This document shows positions 53,698 to 62,568 of a DNA stretch of 64,000 bases, one piece after another. A program made the position numbers and the translations under genes. Under the pieces are notes generated by a model. It made no database searches and was not told the origin of the DNA. It worked only from the letters and a program-made list of their open reading frames with translations. The stretch comes from Nonomuraea deserti. GTDB lineage: Bacteria > Actinomycetota > Actinomycetes > Streptosporangiales > Streptosporangiaceae. The DNA lies in NCBI RefSeq assembly GCF_004348685.1, contig NZ_SMKO01000004.1, positions 1 through 64,000 of the forward strand. The letters run 5' to 3'. The first letter of the stretch is position 1. Every line of letters starts with the position of its first letter.

Positions 53698-54648
53698 ACG
53701 GTGAACACCCGCTGGCCGTCGAGCCACCCGCTGAGCCGCCGCGCTTCGGCCGCCAACGCCTCGCTGGCCTGCGGGGAGACATCGTCATCAAGCAGGCGCA
53801 GCTCGACCACACCGCCGGGATCCTGCACCCATGCACCGACGACGCGTCCATCGACCCAGGCGGTGGTCCCGGCGTTGCCCGCACTGTCGAACAACCGGGG
53901 TGCGTGCGCACCGAGGTAGAAGGCGCGCGCCTTCCAGCCCATCACGGTCGGATCGAGCAACGGCAGGAGCGCGACCCACGGCTCGGCGGAGACCACCGGG
54001 TCGAGATCGTCCTTGCGCAGCCACCCGACCGAGCCGTCCTCCAGGGACACCCGCTGCGCGCCGATGTCGTCCAGCGCGGTGCGAACTGCGGACTTGGTGG
54101 CGCCCAGCCACCAACTCGCGGAGCGATCGAGACCCGTCCTCCCCACGACTTGCTAGGAGCCTGCTCGATGACACCGGCGGCCTCGGGCACTTCCTCGCGT
54201 ATCCGCTTCGACGGCCGCGGCACGCCGTCGGCCAGGCATCCCAGCACCGCCTCCTCCGCAGCCGCGAGCCATGCGGCTCCCTGCCCCTCAGCGGCCGGCC
54301 CCCAGCGTTGGAGATCCTTGACCAGCCGATGGCGATGGACCGCAGCCACCCGGGCCGAGGCACTTCCCCTCACCGCCGGCACAAGATCGCGGGGAACACG
54401 AACAGGGTCTCGCGCATCGACTGCTGCCGCATGAGGGGGCGTGTGTCGTAGAGCGCCCGTTCGACGTCGTCGATGTCAAGCGCGTCGACCCGCGCCCAGC
54501 AGGACAGGTGCACGCTCGGCGGATCGGTGGCATGGAGACACACCACCGCACGGGCGGCCTCCTCGGCAGAGGCCGCTTTGGCCGTGGGGGCGAGAGCGTG
54601 CCGCACGCCCAACCGGGTGCGGCGCTCCTCATCGGTTACCAAGCGCAT
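53625..54648 (-). pseudogene. AlkZ/YcaQ-like winged-helix protein, frameshifted with deletion
   Basis: Frame one (from 54648) gives TDEERRTRLGVRHALAP, VVCLHATDPPSVHLSCWARV and MRQQSMRETLFVFP. Frame two continues AVRGSASARVAAVHRHRLVK and LADGVPRPSKRIREEVPEAA. Frame three resumes at VSLEDGSVGWLRKDDLDPVV and ends GVVELRLLDDDVSPQASEAL, VFTVYPSPAMQ. These are the parts of the HTH_42 family (AlkZ-type DNA glycosylases and relatives). Two frame changes (near 54395 and 54140) and a central loss of perhaps 100 residues make it dead. Confidence 0.75.
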
Positions 54649-54787
54649 GGGGCCATCCTGGCGAGGAGGGCCGACAGATCAAGGCGCAGCCGATGCGCTC
54701 GCGCACCAGCGGAGCCTGGGTCCGCACGTCGAAGCCGGTCGCCGTCGGGAGCCCGAAACTTCGGGACAGATTGGCAGCTCTGATCAT
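54629..54787 (-). pseudogene. Second DrrA-type ABC ATPase 5' shard
   Basis: ATG 54787 starts MIRAANLSRSFGLPTATGFD then VRTQAPLVRERIGC. The opening matches the relic at 52617 and it jumps to the same RERIG segment, so Walker A was lost at nearly the same place. Nothing beyond is recognisable. Confidence 0.5.
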
Positions 54788-54852
54788 GTGTCGGCGTTCG
54801 CTCCGTTCCGCTTCGGTGGCGGTCCCCATCATCACTGGGCTCGGTAGGTGGC
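54748..54852 (-). repeat. Duplicated ABC 5' region, copy 2
   Basis: Partner of 52577-52681. The match covers the upstream sequence and start of the ABC shard at 54787 and ends at the 3' boundary of the LuxR/MocR chimera. Confidence 0.8.
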
Positions 54853-55725
54853 CGGGGCCGTCGAGATCCTCGCCGCGCAGGCCCCGAACCCGCACGCCGC
54901 GCTGGCCCAGCTACCCCGCTGGGACGAGACGGAGAGTGGCAGCCGCGCCATCACATGGAGGCTCGCGGAGACTCCCATCGGCACGAGGTCCGGCACCCGC
55001 TCGGCCAGCCGGCCGACGAGCGTGTCCCGCAACTGCCGGTACCGCGGCCGCATCCGGCGCCGGTGCCGCTCACCCCGCGCGACGAAGTCCTCGAAGGTCA
55101 GCTGGTCGAACACCGGCGAGCCGCGATCGCCGATCATCTTGGCCCTCGACATCGGCTCGCCCAGACGGCTCGGCAGGATCAGCCGGCCGAGCCGGAGCCC
55201 GGGCGCCAGCGTCTTGCTCGCCGTACCTCGGCGCGATGATACGGACTGGGTCGGGCCCTCGGTCACGTCCAACGCATCGGCGACGGCCTGTCCGACCGCG
55301 CCGGCCACGGCCGCGGTCCGGACCGGGACGAGATCGACGAAGGCGCCACCGGCGGGAAACCGGGACACCGCCCGCTCGGCGACGGCGGCCGCCGGCCGAG
55401 TCTTGCCCACCCCGCCCGGGCCGACCACGGTCACCAGCCGCGACTTGTCCAGCGCCGCCTCGACCGCTGCGATGTCCGCCGTCCGCCCGACGAAGGTCGT
55501 CCGGCTGGTCGGCAAGCCGACGAACCGCCCGGTACGGGACCGCTCAGCCAACGCGGCCAAGGCGCGCCGGTCGACGACATCGAGCTTGCGCAGCAGCGCC
55601 GCGACGTGGCTCTCGACCGTCCGGACCGAGATGCGCAGCAGGCCGGCGATCTGCGCGTTCGACAGGTGCCCGCCCACGGCGGCGAGCACCTCGGCCTCCC
55701 GCGTCGAGATTTTCGTCGAATCCAC
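54832..55725 (-). pseudogene. In-frame chimera: LuxR/NB-ARC N-terminus joined to MocR C-terminus
   Basis: A 297-codon open frame from 55725. Residues 1-75 are a LuxR helix-turn-helix at the N-terminus (ISTREAEVLAAVGGHLSNAQ, LRISVRTVESHVAALLRKLD). Residues 76-155 are the start of an NB-ARC ATPase (RTTFVGRTADIAAVEAALDK, VTVVGPGGVGKTRPAAAVAE). From about 165 it becomes a MocR/PdxR-type aminotransferase end (GTASKTLAPGLRLGRLILP, RAKMIGDRGSPVFDQLTFED, RHRRRMRPRYRQLRDTLVGR). Near the 3' end the frame slips (family text QRGVRVRGLRGEDL is in another frame). The fusion keeps an intact HTH and P-loop, so a product could be made, but two half proteins suggest a deletion relic. Confidence 0.65.
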
Positions 55726-55842
55726 GCCTACCAGGATGGCGTACGTCAGCGACCGTTCCGTAGCGGCTCAGTGTCCGGCACGGATGTCCAGATGCGTGCC
55801 GCCCGCCAGACTGGCTTTACACCGTCGAACAAGGAGGTCACG

Positions 55843-55878
55843 ATGCACAACCCGACCGTGTTCCCGGAAGCGGGGTGA
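55843..55878 (+). CDS. 11-residue leader peptide
   Basis: AAGGAGGT four bases before ATG 55843 is the strongest ribosome site in this part of the window. The peptide MHNPTVFPEAG ends in a TGA that overlaps the GTG at 55875 (GTGA). Its only role may be to load ribosomes for the coupled ORFs that follow. Confidence 0.45.
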   Translation: MHNPTVFPEAG

Positions 55879-56069
55879 CCGTCATGGACGAGCTCTCGAT
55901 CCACTGGACACCGTTGCTTGCTCAGGAGCGGTACCCGCCCGCGGACTGGCCCGACGGAGCCGATCGCCGCCACCCCTTCACCGACCGTATGCGACGCAAC
56001 ACCACCGAACGCGCCGCAAGGGCCCCGATGACCGTTATCTACCGGGTCCAGCGGGGGTCGGCGTCATGA
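55875..56069 (+). CDS. Small coupled ORF before the PPOX gene (61-64 aa)
   Basis: It starts at GTG 55875 (or ATG 55884) and reads MDELSIHWTPLLAQERYPPA, DWPDGADRRHPFTDRMRRNT. Its TGA overlaps the next ATG (ATGA at 56066). No family is recognised; the content is charged and Pro-rich. It could be the shortened remnant of a longer gene or a genuine small protein. The stop-start overlaps on both sides are the main evidence. Confidence 0.45.
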   Translation: MTVMDELSIHWTPLLAQERYPPADWPDGADRRHPFTDRMRRNTTERAARAPMTVIYRVQRGSAS

Positions 56070-56572
56070 CCGACGTCGATCTGGACGCCCACGCCCGTGG
56101 CCTGATGGACGCCAACCTGTACGTGGTCCTCGGCACCGCCGACGCCGACGGCATCCCGTGGACGTCGCCCGTCTACTTCGCGAGCGCCGATTACGCCGAG
56201 ATCTTCTGGGTGTCCAGCCCCGACACGCAGCACTCCCGTAACCTCGCCGCGCGTCCCCGGCTGAGCATGGTGATCTTCGACTCAACGGTGCCGGCCTACC
56301 ACGGCCGGGCGGTGTACCTGTCCGGCACCGCCGCCGAGCTGACCGGCCGCGACCTGGACCGCGGTATCGAGATCTTCCCCGGAGACCCCAGCCGGGGTGG
56401 GGCCACCCTGTCGCTCGAGGACGTCACCGCACCGGCGGCGTGGCGCCTGTATCGCGCGACGATCAGCGAGGCGTTCGTGCTGTGCCCCCGCGAGCCGCGC
56501 CAGCCGTGCCCCCTGCATGGCCTCGCCGCCGACCATCGCGCGCCCGTGATGCCCTGGCGCCATCCGGCCTAG
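56066..56572 (+). CDS. Pyridoxamine 5'-phosphate oxidase-like flavoprotein
   Basis: A 168-residue split-barrel protein; ATG 56066 overlaps the preceding stop as ATGA. It reads DANLYVVLGTADADGIPWTS, PVYFASADYAEIFWVSSPDT, QHSRNLAARPRLSMVIFDST and GRAVYLSGTAAELTGRDLDR. This is the PNPOx-like FMN/F420-binding barrel with the usual H-xxN-L segment. The C-terminal part has three cysteines (CPREPRQPCPLHG). It is probably an FMN- or F420-dependent reductase or sensor of unknown substrate, translated through a chain of coupled mini-ORFs. Confidence 0.88.
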   Translation: MTDVDLDAHARGLMDANLYVVLGTADADGIPWTSPVYFASADYAEIFWVSSPDTQHSRNLAARPRLSMVIFDSTVPAYHGRAVYLSGTAAELTGRDLDRGIEIFPGDPSRGGATLSLEDVTAPAAWRLYRATISEAFVLCPREPRQPCPLHGLAADHRAPVMPWRHPA

Positions 56573-56808
56573 TGCTCGACGGCGACAGGCGTCCCGGTGC
56601 GCGCCTCGATCGCGTGGACGACAGCGGGGCATGTCCCGCTCGCCGCGTTCCGTACCCAACTGCCGCGGGAGCGACGCTCCGGCAGGCCTCGAACAAGGAC
56701 ACCTTCAGACGCGAGTGGGTGGCCGTTACCTCACATCTCGGCGACGGTGCGGGCAGGCCACATGGTCAGGCCAGGTGCGCTTGCCCGCACCGACAGAAAG
56801 GAAACCGT

Positions 56809-57381
56809 ATGACGAAGTCCGTGTTGTACATGTCGATGTCGCTCGACGGGTTCATCACCGGCCCGGGCAACGGGCTAGGGATCGGCGGCCTCCGGCTGCA
56901 CGAGTGGCTCGGCGAGCCCGTCTCCGACCCGCCGTACTTCGACCCGCCGGGGCTGAGCGGGCAGGTGTTCGGCGAGCTGATGGCGACGGGTGCGGTCGTT
57001 GTGGGCCGCAAGACGTTCGAGTACGCCGGCCGCTGGCATGGTGATCATCACGGTGTGCCGATCTTCGTACCCACGCGTGGTGTCCCGCCGGCGCCGCGGA
57101 GCGGCTGGGTTCACTACGTGCCCGACGTCGCGACGGCGATGCGTGAGGCCAAGGCGGCCTCCGGCGACAAGGACGTGATGGTGCACGGTGCCGGACTCGC
57201 GCAGTCGCTGCTGCGCGAGGGCCTGCTCGACGAGCTGGAGATCCACCTGATCCCGGTCGTCCTCGGTGACGGGCGGCGGCTGTTCGGCGCGGACCGCGTC
57301 GAGTTCGAGTTGACCCGGGTGCTCGACGCGCCCGGTGTCACGCATTTGCGCTATCGGGTGAGCTCAGGTGCCGGCCGGTGA
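56809..57381 (+). CDS. RibD C-terminal/DHFR-fold reductase-like protein
   Basis: A 190-residue paralogue of those at 32505 and 33429; ATG 56809 has AAAGGAA upstream. MTKSVLYMSMSLDGFITGPG carries SLDG, ATGAVVVGRKTFEYAGRWHG the GRKT motif, DKDVMVHGAGLAQSLLREGL the NADPH loop and LEIHLIPVVLGDGRRLFG the closing strands. Monocistronic by position. Substrate unknown. Confidence 0.9.
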   Translation: MTKSVLYMSMSLDGFITGPGNGLGIGGLRLHEWLGEPVSDPPYFDPPGLSGQVFGELMATGAVVVGRKTFEYAGRWHGDHHGVPIFVPTRGVPPAPRSGWVHYVPDVATAMREAKAASGDKDVMVHGAGLAQSLLREGLLDELEIHLIPVVLGDGRRLFGADRVEFELTRVLDAPGVTHLRYRVSSGAGR

Positions 57382-57676
57382 CCACGGCGACCAGCGCCAT
57401 CGCCTCACGCCGGAGAACTCCCGCTACGGAAGAAGAAGCTCCCGGGTGGTCCTCCGCACCCATCTCCCGCGGTCGTGACCGTGCCTGAACCCCGCGTGCC
57501 GTTGGTGAGGCGTCGGACGCCTGCGGGTCCGCATCTGCCCCGTTCACCACGCTGCCCGCCCTTGGCCCGCGGACGCGATCGGGAACACCACCGGCGTCGA
57601 TGTCGAGGACACGTGTGGGCATGTCCACCGGAGCATCGAGCTTGTCATGCGACTCGATCAATAGCTAGGAGTGCCC

Positions 57677-58055
57677 ATGTCCAAGGTGTGGTTCGTGACA
57701 GGAAGTCGCGCGGTCTGGGTCGCGCGTTCGTCGAGGTCGCGCTCGAAGCGGGTGATCGCGCGGTGGCGACGGCGCGTAATCCAGAGCGGTTGCGGGATCT
57801 CCTCGACACCTACGGCGATGGGTGCTTCCGCTGCGGCTGGACGTGACCGATCATGCCGCGGCTGTGCGCGCGGTTGCTCAGGCCGTGGAGAGGTTCGGTT
57901 GCATCGATGTCGCCGTCAACAGCGCCGGCTATAGCGACCTGAGCTCGTTCGAGGACACGACGATCGATTCGTTCCGGACGCAGGTCGATACCAATTTCTT
58001 CGGCGTCGTCAATGTTTCGAAGGCGGTCGTTCCGATCTTGCGCGGGCAGGGCGCT
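57677..58055 (+). pseudogene. Short-chain dehydrogenase relic with two frameshifts
   Basis: ATG 57677 follows AGGAG and starts MSKVWFVTGS. The Rossmann continuation RGLGRAFVEVALEAGDRAVA and TARNPERLRDLLDTYGDG is in a second frame. LRLDVTDHAAAVRAVAQAVE, RFGCIDVAVNSAGYSDLSSF and DTNFFGVVNVSKAVVPILRG are in a third. The NSAG motif is present, but the catalytic Ser-Tyr-Lys part is replaced by unrelated sequence at 58055. Confidence 0.75.
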
Positions 58056-58301
58056 ACCGCCAAGCAGCACCAGGCCGATACGGACTGCGACGCGGCCCGG
58101 CAGCGTGCCGGCCGACTCGCCGGATTGCACACGGCCGCCGCCGCCCGCATCACCGAACTCGGACAGCAGGACGACCACCAACGGCGGGAGCAGACGGTCA
58201 CTGCCGCCGCCGTGGCCGAGCAGGCCCGCTTCGCCGCGGACCAGGCGACCGGCGAGGCCGCGCAGCGAACTCACGGACCTTCGCACCATGGCTTTTTCTG
58301 A
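58056..58301 (+). pseudogene. Helical (coiled-coil) fragment fused to the SDR relic
   Basis: The third SDR frame runs on as AKQHQADTDCDAARQRAGRL, AGLHTAAAARITELGQQDDH and QTVTAAAVAEQARFAADQAT. This is an Ala/Gln/Arg-rich helix, clearly from another protein. No start and no family. Confidence 0.4.
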
Positions 58302-58565
58302 CGCCTGTTCCCGTTCATGCGGCAGAAAACTGCAGCGGCGGTCCACCATCGTGGGCTCGTGCCGGCTGAATTCAAGTCACGATATGCACACTGTGCCTCA
58401 CCGATGGCTTCCGGACCGCCTGATGGACCGCCTGTTGGACCGTCGCATGCCCGAAGCAGGTATGAAGCTGCTCGCTCGTAGGGTCTTTTCATCAACGATG
58501 CGTTGCAAGGCGGCGCCTCTTTGGATGTCCGTGTCGCTGGTGTTCTGGACGATCGGAAGGGTGCG

Positions 58566-59009
58566 ATGAAGTATTTGAAAAGGTTGGCGGTGCTGGCCCT
58601 GCCAGTAGTGGTCGCGGTGTCACTGGGTGTTCCGGCTAGTGCTGCGCCGAAAGCAGGCGACACACGTTCGGCCTCACATTCCGGCTCTTCCGCTGCTGCG
58701 AAGCTAGAGAGTTACATTTACAACGGGACCGGCCTCAGCGTCGGCGTAGCCTATCTGTTCGACAATCAGTATCTCAACGGGACCTACGACCTTCTGCTGC
58801 CGTCGGGCACGCGCACGGACACCCGTCTCGGATGGATGAAGGCCGAGGCCGTCTACATCGGCCCCGGGTATTGCGCGAGCACAGCCTTCTGGGATGACGA
58901 GTGGTGGCCTGGCACCCGCATCGTGGGACCCAGGACGTGGTATCTCGAACAAAACATCCCCGGTCAAGAGATCGCGAGGTGGGAGATCCGCTCGGTGTAC
59001 CGCTGCTGA
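58566..59009 (+). CDS. Small secreted protein of unknown family
   Basis: A 147-residue pre-protein; ATG 58566 with GGAAGGG four bases upstream. MKYLKRLAVLALPVVVAVSL then GVPASAA is a Sec signal with an AxA-type site near residue 27. The mature part (about 120 residues) has a Ser/Ala linker, a beta-rich body (LESYIYNGTGLSVGVAYLFD, YDLLLPSGTRTDTRLGWMKA, EAVYIGPGYCASTAFWDD) and a Cys at each half, the second at the very C-terminus (RSVYRC), which could form a disulfide. No catalytic motif. It is intact amid relics on both sides, so it may be under selection. Confidence 0.75.
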   Translation: MKYLKRLAVLALPVVVAVSLGVPASAAPKAGDTRSASHSGSSAAAKLESYIYNGTGLSVGVAYLFDNQYLNGTYDLLLPSGTRTDTRLGWMKAEAVYIGPGYCASTAFWDDEWWPGTRIVGPRTWYLEQNIPGQEIARWEIRSVYRC

Positions 59010-59139
59010 TTCCGCACCTGAGCGATCAGGCCGCGCTGCCCAGCCGGCCGCGGGGGCGCCGCTTCCGGCCACGAGTCGGGCAGGGGCTCCCATAACAACC
59101 GCACCACCATGCCAGCACCGTAACTCGCGGCGAGAACCC

Positions 59140-59395
59140 CGCCCGGACGGCCGGACCGGCCGCCAGGACGATCGGGCAGCGCCTCGACGACGGCCCGCAG
59201 CAGGACCCCCATCACCACGACGGCGTTGCCGATGGCCACGGGCGTGACCACGCGCACGCCCCGTCGGCGGCGGAGTCGCGGTCCGGCAGTTCGGCCGCAG
59301 GCCCGGCTCGACGTGGCGACATCGCCAGTGAAGAGCGCTACGAGGATGGTCCCGCTGACAGCGATGCCGATTGCGTCCTGGCCCGGGGCCTCCCC
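59140..59395 (-). pseudogene. DHA2-type MFS exporter, C-terminal shard
   Basis: The minus strand gives GQDAIGIAVSGTILVALFTG, resembling the helix with GxAxxGT in late MFS helices. RVVTPVAIGNAVVVMGVLLR and AVVEALP follow, like a last helix. The intervening segment is scrambled. Possibly from the same kind of gene as the relic at 27188. Confidence 0.35.
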
Positions 59396-59598
59396 TGACG
59401 AGTGCTCCGGTCGAGGGGGCCCCGGCCGTCCGGCGGGCGACGCCGGCCGAACTCACCTTCGAGCGGCGTCAGAAGCGCGCGGCGAAGTGTCCGGAGAATG
59501 TCCGGCCTACCGCCCTCGGTCGGCCCCGCGCGGCGGCGCGCAGTTGGCCCGCGGCGCCACATCTCGCCGCCCGAGCGACGCCCCGAAGAGGAAGGAAC

Positions 59599-59751
59599 AT
59601 GATGAGGTACTGGGCAAGGCCGGCCACACTGGTCATGCCCGTGATCGCCATGGTCGCCGCGAGCGCCGCCCCGAGCCCCGACACATCCAGCCCTAGCCCG
59701 GACACTGGTCGACCGCGCGGGCCGACAGCCGGCCGCCGCGGTAGCGGTTGA
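59599..59751 (+). pseudogene. Signal-peptide stub of a secreted protein
   Basis: ATG 59599 with GGAAGGAA upstream reads MMRYWARPATLVMPVIAMVA and ASAAPSPDTSSPSPDTG, a Sec signal and Ser/Pro linker. The mature protein is missing. From about 59700 the DNA belongs to the opposite-strand integrase relic. Confidence 0.4.
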
Positions 59752-59990
59752 GGAACAGCGCCGGACCGTCCGCGCCCGGCCCTCCAGTCCTTGACGGCCT
59801 CGCGCACGGTGACGTCCAGCAGGAGGACCTCGCGAGAGGTCTCGCCCTTGCCGTTGCGCACGAGCACCTTGCCCTTGCCAGTTGATAGAGGCACGCCGGC
59901 GAGGTCGAGGGCGACCGACTCGACGGATCCGCAGCCCGGAGTAGAACAGCAGGCGCCCGATGCGCGGTCGCGGGCCAGCCGGCGCAGTCG
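59700..59990 (-). mobile_element. Tyrosine recombinase (integrase) relic
   Basis: On the minus strand LLFYSGLRI (catalytic Arg) is in one frame. VESVALDLAGVPLSTGKGKV, LVRNGKGETSREVLLLDVTV and REAVKDWRAGRG are in a second, and ALFLNRYRGGRLSARAVDQ in a third. These are the middle parts of a XerC/Tn554-like integrase. The C-terminal HxxR...Y is absent. Confidence 0.7.
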
Positions 59991-60086
59991 GTGCAGGAAC
60001 ATCGCTGACATCTGCCGTCGCTCCCCGGGCAAAGATATGCAGAAAGGGGGACGCGTGGACGGGGCGGCCACGGCGATCCTTCCGGC

Positions 60087-61472
60087 ATGAACATCGTTGC
60101 CTCACTCGTCATGGGCGCGGTCACCGCCGTCGCTCCGGTCACGGCCACGCCGCTGTCATGGCAGGACTGCGGAGACGGTCTGCAGTGCGCACAGATCGAG
60201 GTGCCGGCCGACTGGTCCCGCCGATCAGGGCAGAAGGTCACGATCGGTCTCGCCAAGCTGCCCGCCCAGGACCAGGCCGGCAAGAAGGGCGTGCTGCTGG
60301 TCAACACCGGTGGGCCCGGCGAGCAGATCGCGCTTCTCCGTCAGGCGAAGGAGTCCTTCGCAGATCTGATCAAATGGTTCGACGTGGTGATTTTCGACCC
60401 GAGAGGGTTCGGCAAGTCCAGCGTGATCAACTGTCCTATCTCCGCACCGTTCGCCACCGAGTGGGTGTTTCCGAACAACGACGCATACGACGCGTACGCT
60501 GCGAAGAACCGTGCTTTCGGGCAAGCATGCGCCAAAGAGGCCGGGCCGCTGTCGGGAAGCCTCAACTCCTGGCAGATCGCGCACGACATGGAGGCGATCA
60601 GAAAGGCCCTGGGACAGGCCAAGCTGACCTACCTGGGCAACTCGCACGGCACCGTACTCGGGCAGGCCTACGCCGAGTTGTTCCCTCGCAAGGTCGGCCG
60701 GATGTACCTCGACAGCGTCTTCGACCACACCACCCCCGACCTGCGCATCTGGCTCAGGGCACGGGCCAAGGTCCTGGAGGCCAACTTCAAGCGCTTCGCC
60801 GGCTGGTGCAGGAGCACCGCCACCTGCGCGCTGCACGACGAGGATCCGGTGGCCGTCTGGGACGAGGTGATGGCCAAGGCCCGCCGCGAGCCCATCCCCG
60901 CCCCCGAAGCCGGTCCCGGCGTACGCATCAGCGACACCCAGATCGCCTCCCGCGCCAGTTTCACCTTCGAGGCCACCTGGGAGCGCCTTGCCGCCGGGCT
61001 CGCGCTGGCGCAGGCCGGCGACGCCTCGTTCTTCGCCAAGGCGGCAGGGGCTCCGGACCCCGACCTGTCGCGCGTCATCCTCTGCGCTGATCTGCCCTAT
61101 CCCGGCTACGGAAAGGTCAAGAAGCTGGAGGGCGTCCTGCGCCGCGATACGCCCCGCATCGGGTGGCGGGCCGTGTGGCCGATGGCCAACCACTGCGCCG
61201 GCCTCCCACCAACCAGGACGTACGCGCCTCACCCCATCAAGGCGCCCGGCCTACCTCCCGTGCTGGTCGCGGGCGGCGAATACGACGACAACACCCCGAC
61301 CGCGGACGGCCGCCGGCTGGCCGGACAGCTTCCCGGGGCCCGCTTCCTGCCGGCCATCGGCGGGCATGCGCTCTACCTCTCCGGCCACCCGTGCGTACGC
61401 GAGCACGTGCACCGCTACCTGACCGCGGGCCAGATGCCGCCGCGCGGTGCCTCCTGCGGACCGGCGAAGTAG
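60087..61472 (+). CDS. Secreted alpha/beta hydrolase (Slp/TAP tripeptidyl aminopeptidase type)
   Basis: A 461-residue exported hydrolase; ATG 60087 begins a short Sec signal (MNIVASLVMGAVTAVAPVTA). The mature protein opens SWQDCGDGLQCAQIEVPADW, typical of SlpD/SlpE and mycobacterial Hip1-like enzymes. LVNTGGPGEQ holds the oxyanion-hole glycines, FDPRGFGKS follows, and YLGNSHGTVLGQAYAELFP carries nucleophile Ser186 (GNSHG for the more usual GxSYG). The C-terminal TAP-like domain supplies the acid in AGGEYDDNTP and the His in IGGHALYLSG. At least six cysteines (CGDGLQC, NCPIS, QAC, WCRSTATC) point to disulfides outside the cell. Likely cleaves peptides or esters. Confidence 0.92.
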   Translation: MNIVASLVMGAVTAVAPVTATPLSWQDCGDGLQCAQIEVPADWSRRSGQKVTIGLAKLPAQDQAGKKGVLLVNTGGPGEQIALLRQAKESFADLIKWFDVVIFDPRGFGKSSVINCPISAPFATEWVFPNNDAYDAYAAKNRAFGQACAKEAGPLSGSLNSWQIAHDMEAIRKALGQAKLTYLGNSHGTVLGQAYAELFPRKVGRMYLDSVFDHTTPDLRIWLRARAKVLEANFKRFAGWCRSTATCALHDEDPVAVWDEVMAKARREPIPAPEAGPGVRISDTQIASRASFTFEATWERLAAGLALAQAGDASFFAKAAGAPDPDLSRVILCADLPYPGYGKVKKLEGVLRRDTPRIGWRAVWPMANHCAGLPPTRTYAPHPIKAPGLPPVLVAGGEYDDNTPTADGRRLAGQLPGARFLPAIGGHALYLSGHPCVREHVHRYLTAGQMPPRGASCGPAK

Positions 61473-61482
61473 CGTTGCCGCT

Positions 61483-62568
61483 GTGTACGCCAGAGAGGGA
61501 CTCCTCGTGCTCGCGGCCACGGCCGCGCTCACCGCATTCGCCATACTCGACGGCGAGCCGCCGTGGCCTGGGCTCCCCCTCCTGGCGGGTGCCGGCCTCG
61601 CCGCAGCCCTGCCCCTGACGCTGCGTGCCCGCCTTCCGCTGACAGGAGCGCTGCTGTCGGCGGCGATAGCTCTGCTCGGACTGGTGATCCCGGGCTGGCA
61701 GGGCCGGCTGGTGACCATGGTCATGTTCGGCGCGGCGGCCTTCCGCCTGCCGCGCCGCGCCTGGCTGGTGATGAGCCTGTCCATCGTCTGGACCACCGGT
61801 TACGGCCTGCTCATCCCGCAGGCGCAGGCAGGGCTTTCCGTGGTCACCGACCTGGTCATCATGGGTGTCGCTCCGGTCGCGATCGGCCTCGCCCTGCGCC
61901 TGTACGGCGAGCGGGCCGCACAGGCGGCACGGCTCGACCACGCCGAGGCCCGCCGGGCCATGGCCGAGGAACGCGCCGCGCTCGCCCGCGACGTCCACGA
62001 CAGCGTGGGCCACCACCTCACCGCCATCCGCATGCAGGCCACCGCCACCCGCCGAGCGCTGCGCGGCCAGGCGCAGTCCGCCGACAAGGCGCTGGAGACC
62101 ATCGCCGAGCTGTCCGCAACCGCGTTGCAGGAGGTGCGCGCCCTTCTCGACTCACTACGCGAGGCCCCCGCCGGGCCGGACCTGGAAGAGATCGAGAGCC
62201 TGGCCGAGCGGCTCTCCACCCCACGGCTGCCGATCTCGGTCCACCGCGCCGGACCCGGCACCACGCCGCCACCCGCTGTCGGCCATACGGTCTACCGCGT
62301 CGTGCAGGAAGCGCTCACCAACGCCGCCCGCCATTCCGGCGCCAGCCATGTGGACGTGCACGTGTTGTGTGACCCGGCCGCGGTGACGGTCTCGATCACC
62401 GACGACGGCCACGGCCGTGCCGGAGCGGAGGGACGGGGCATCAGAGGCATGCGGGAACGCGTGGACCAACATGGCGGCACATTCATGGCAGGCCCGGGGC
62501 AGGAGCGCGGCTGGCGGGTGGACGCCGTCGTGCCGATCCAGCCAGTTCGTGCAAGGAGAGCGGCGTGA
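61483..62568 (+). CDS. Sensor histidine kinase (NarL-partner type)
   Basis: A 361-residue kinase; GTG 61483 starts the first helix 10 bases after the hydrolase stop. Residues 5-140 form about five membrane helices (GLLVLAATAALTAFAILDGE, LVTDLVIMGVAPVAIGLALR). HisKA_3 is LARDVHDSVGHHLTAIRMQA with His172. The ATPase domain has YRVVQEALTNAARHSGASHV, SITDDGHGRAG and GRGIRGMRERVDQHGG. It overlaps the response regulator gene by GTGA. The signal is unknown. Confidence 0.93.
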   Translation: MYAREGLLVLAATAALTAFAILDGEPPWPGLPLLAGAGLAAALPLTLRARLPLTGALLSAAIALLGLVIPGWQGRLVTMVMFGAAAFRLPRRAWLVMSLSIVWTTGYGLLIPQAQAGLSVVTDLVIMGVAPVAIGLALRLYGERAAQAARLDHAEARRAMAEERAALARDVHDSVGHHLTAIRMQATATRRALRGQAQSADKALETIAELSATALQEVRALLDSLREAPAGPDLEEIESLAERLSTPRLPISVHRAGPGTTPPPAVGHTVYRVVQEALTNAARHSGASHVDVHVLCDPAAVTVSITDDGHGRAGAEGRGIRGMRERVDQHGGTFMAGPGQERGWRVDAVVPIQPVRARRAA

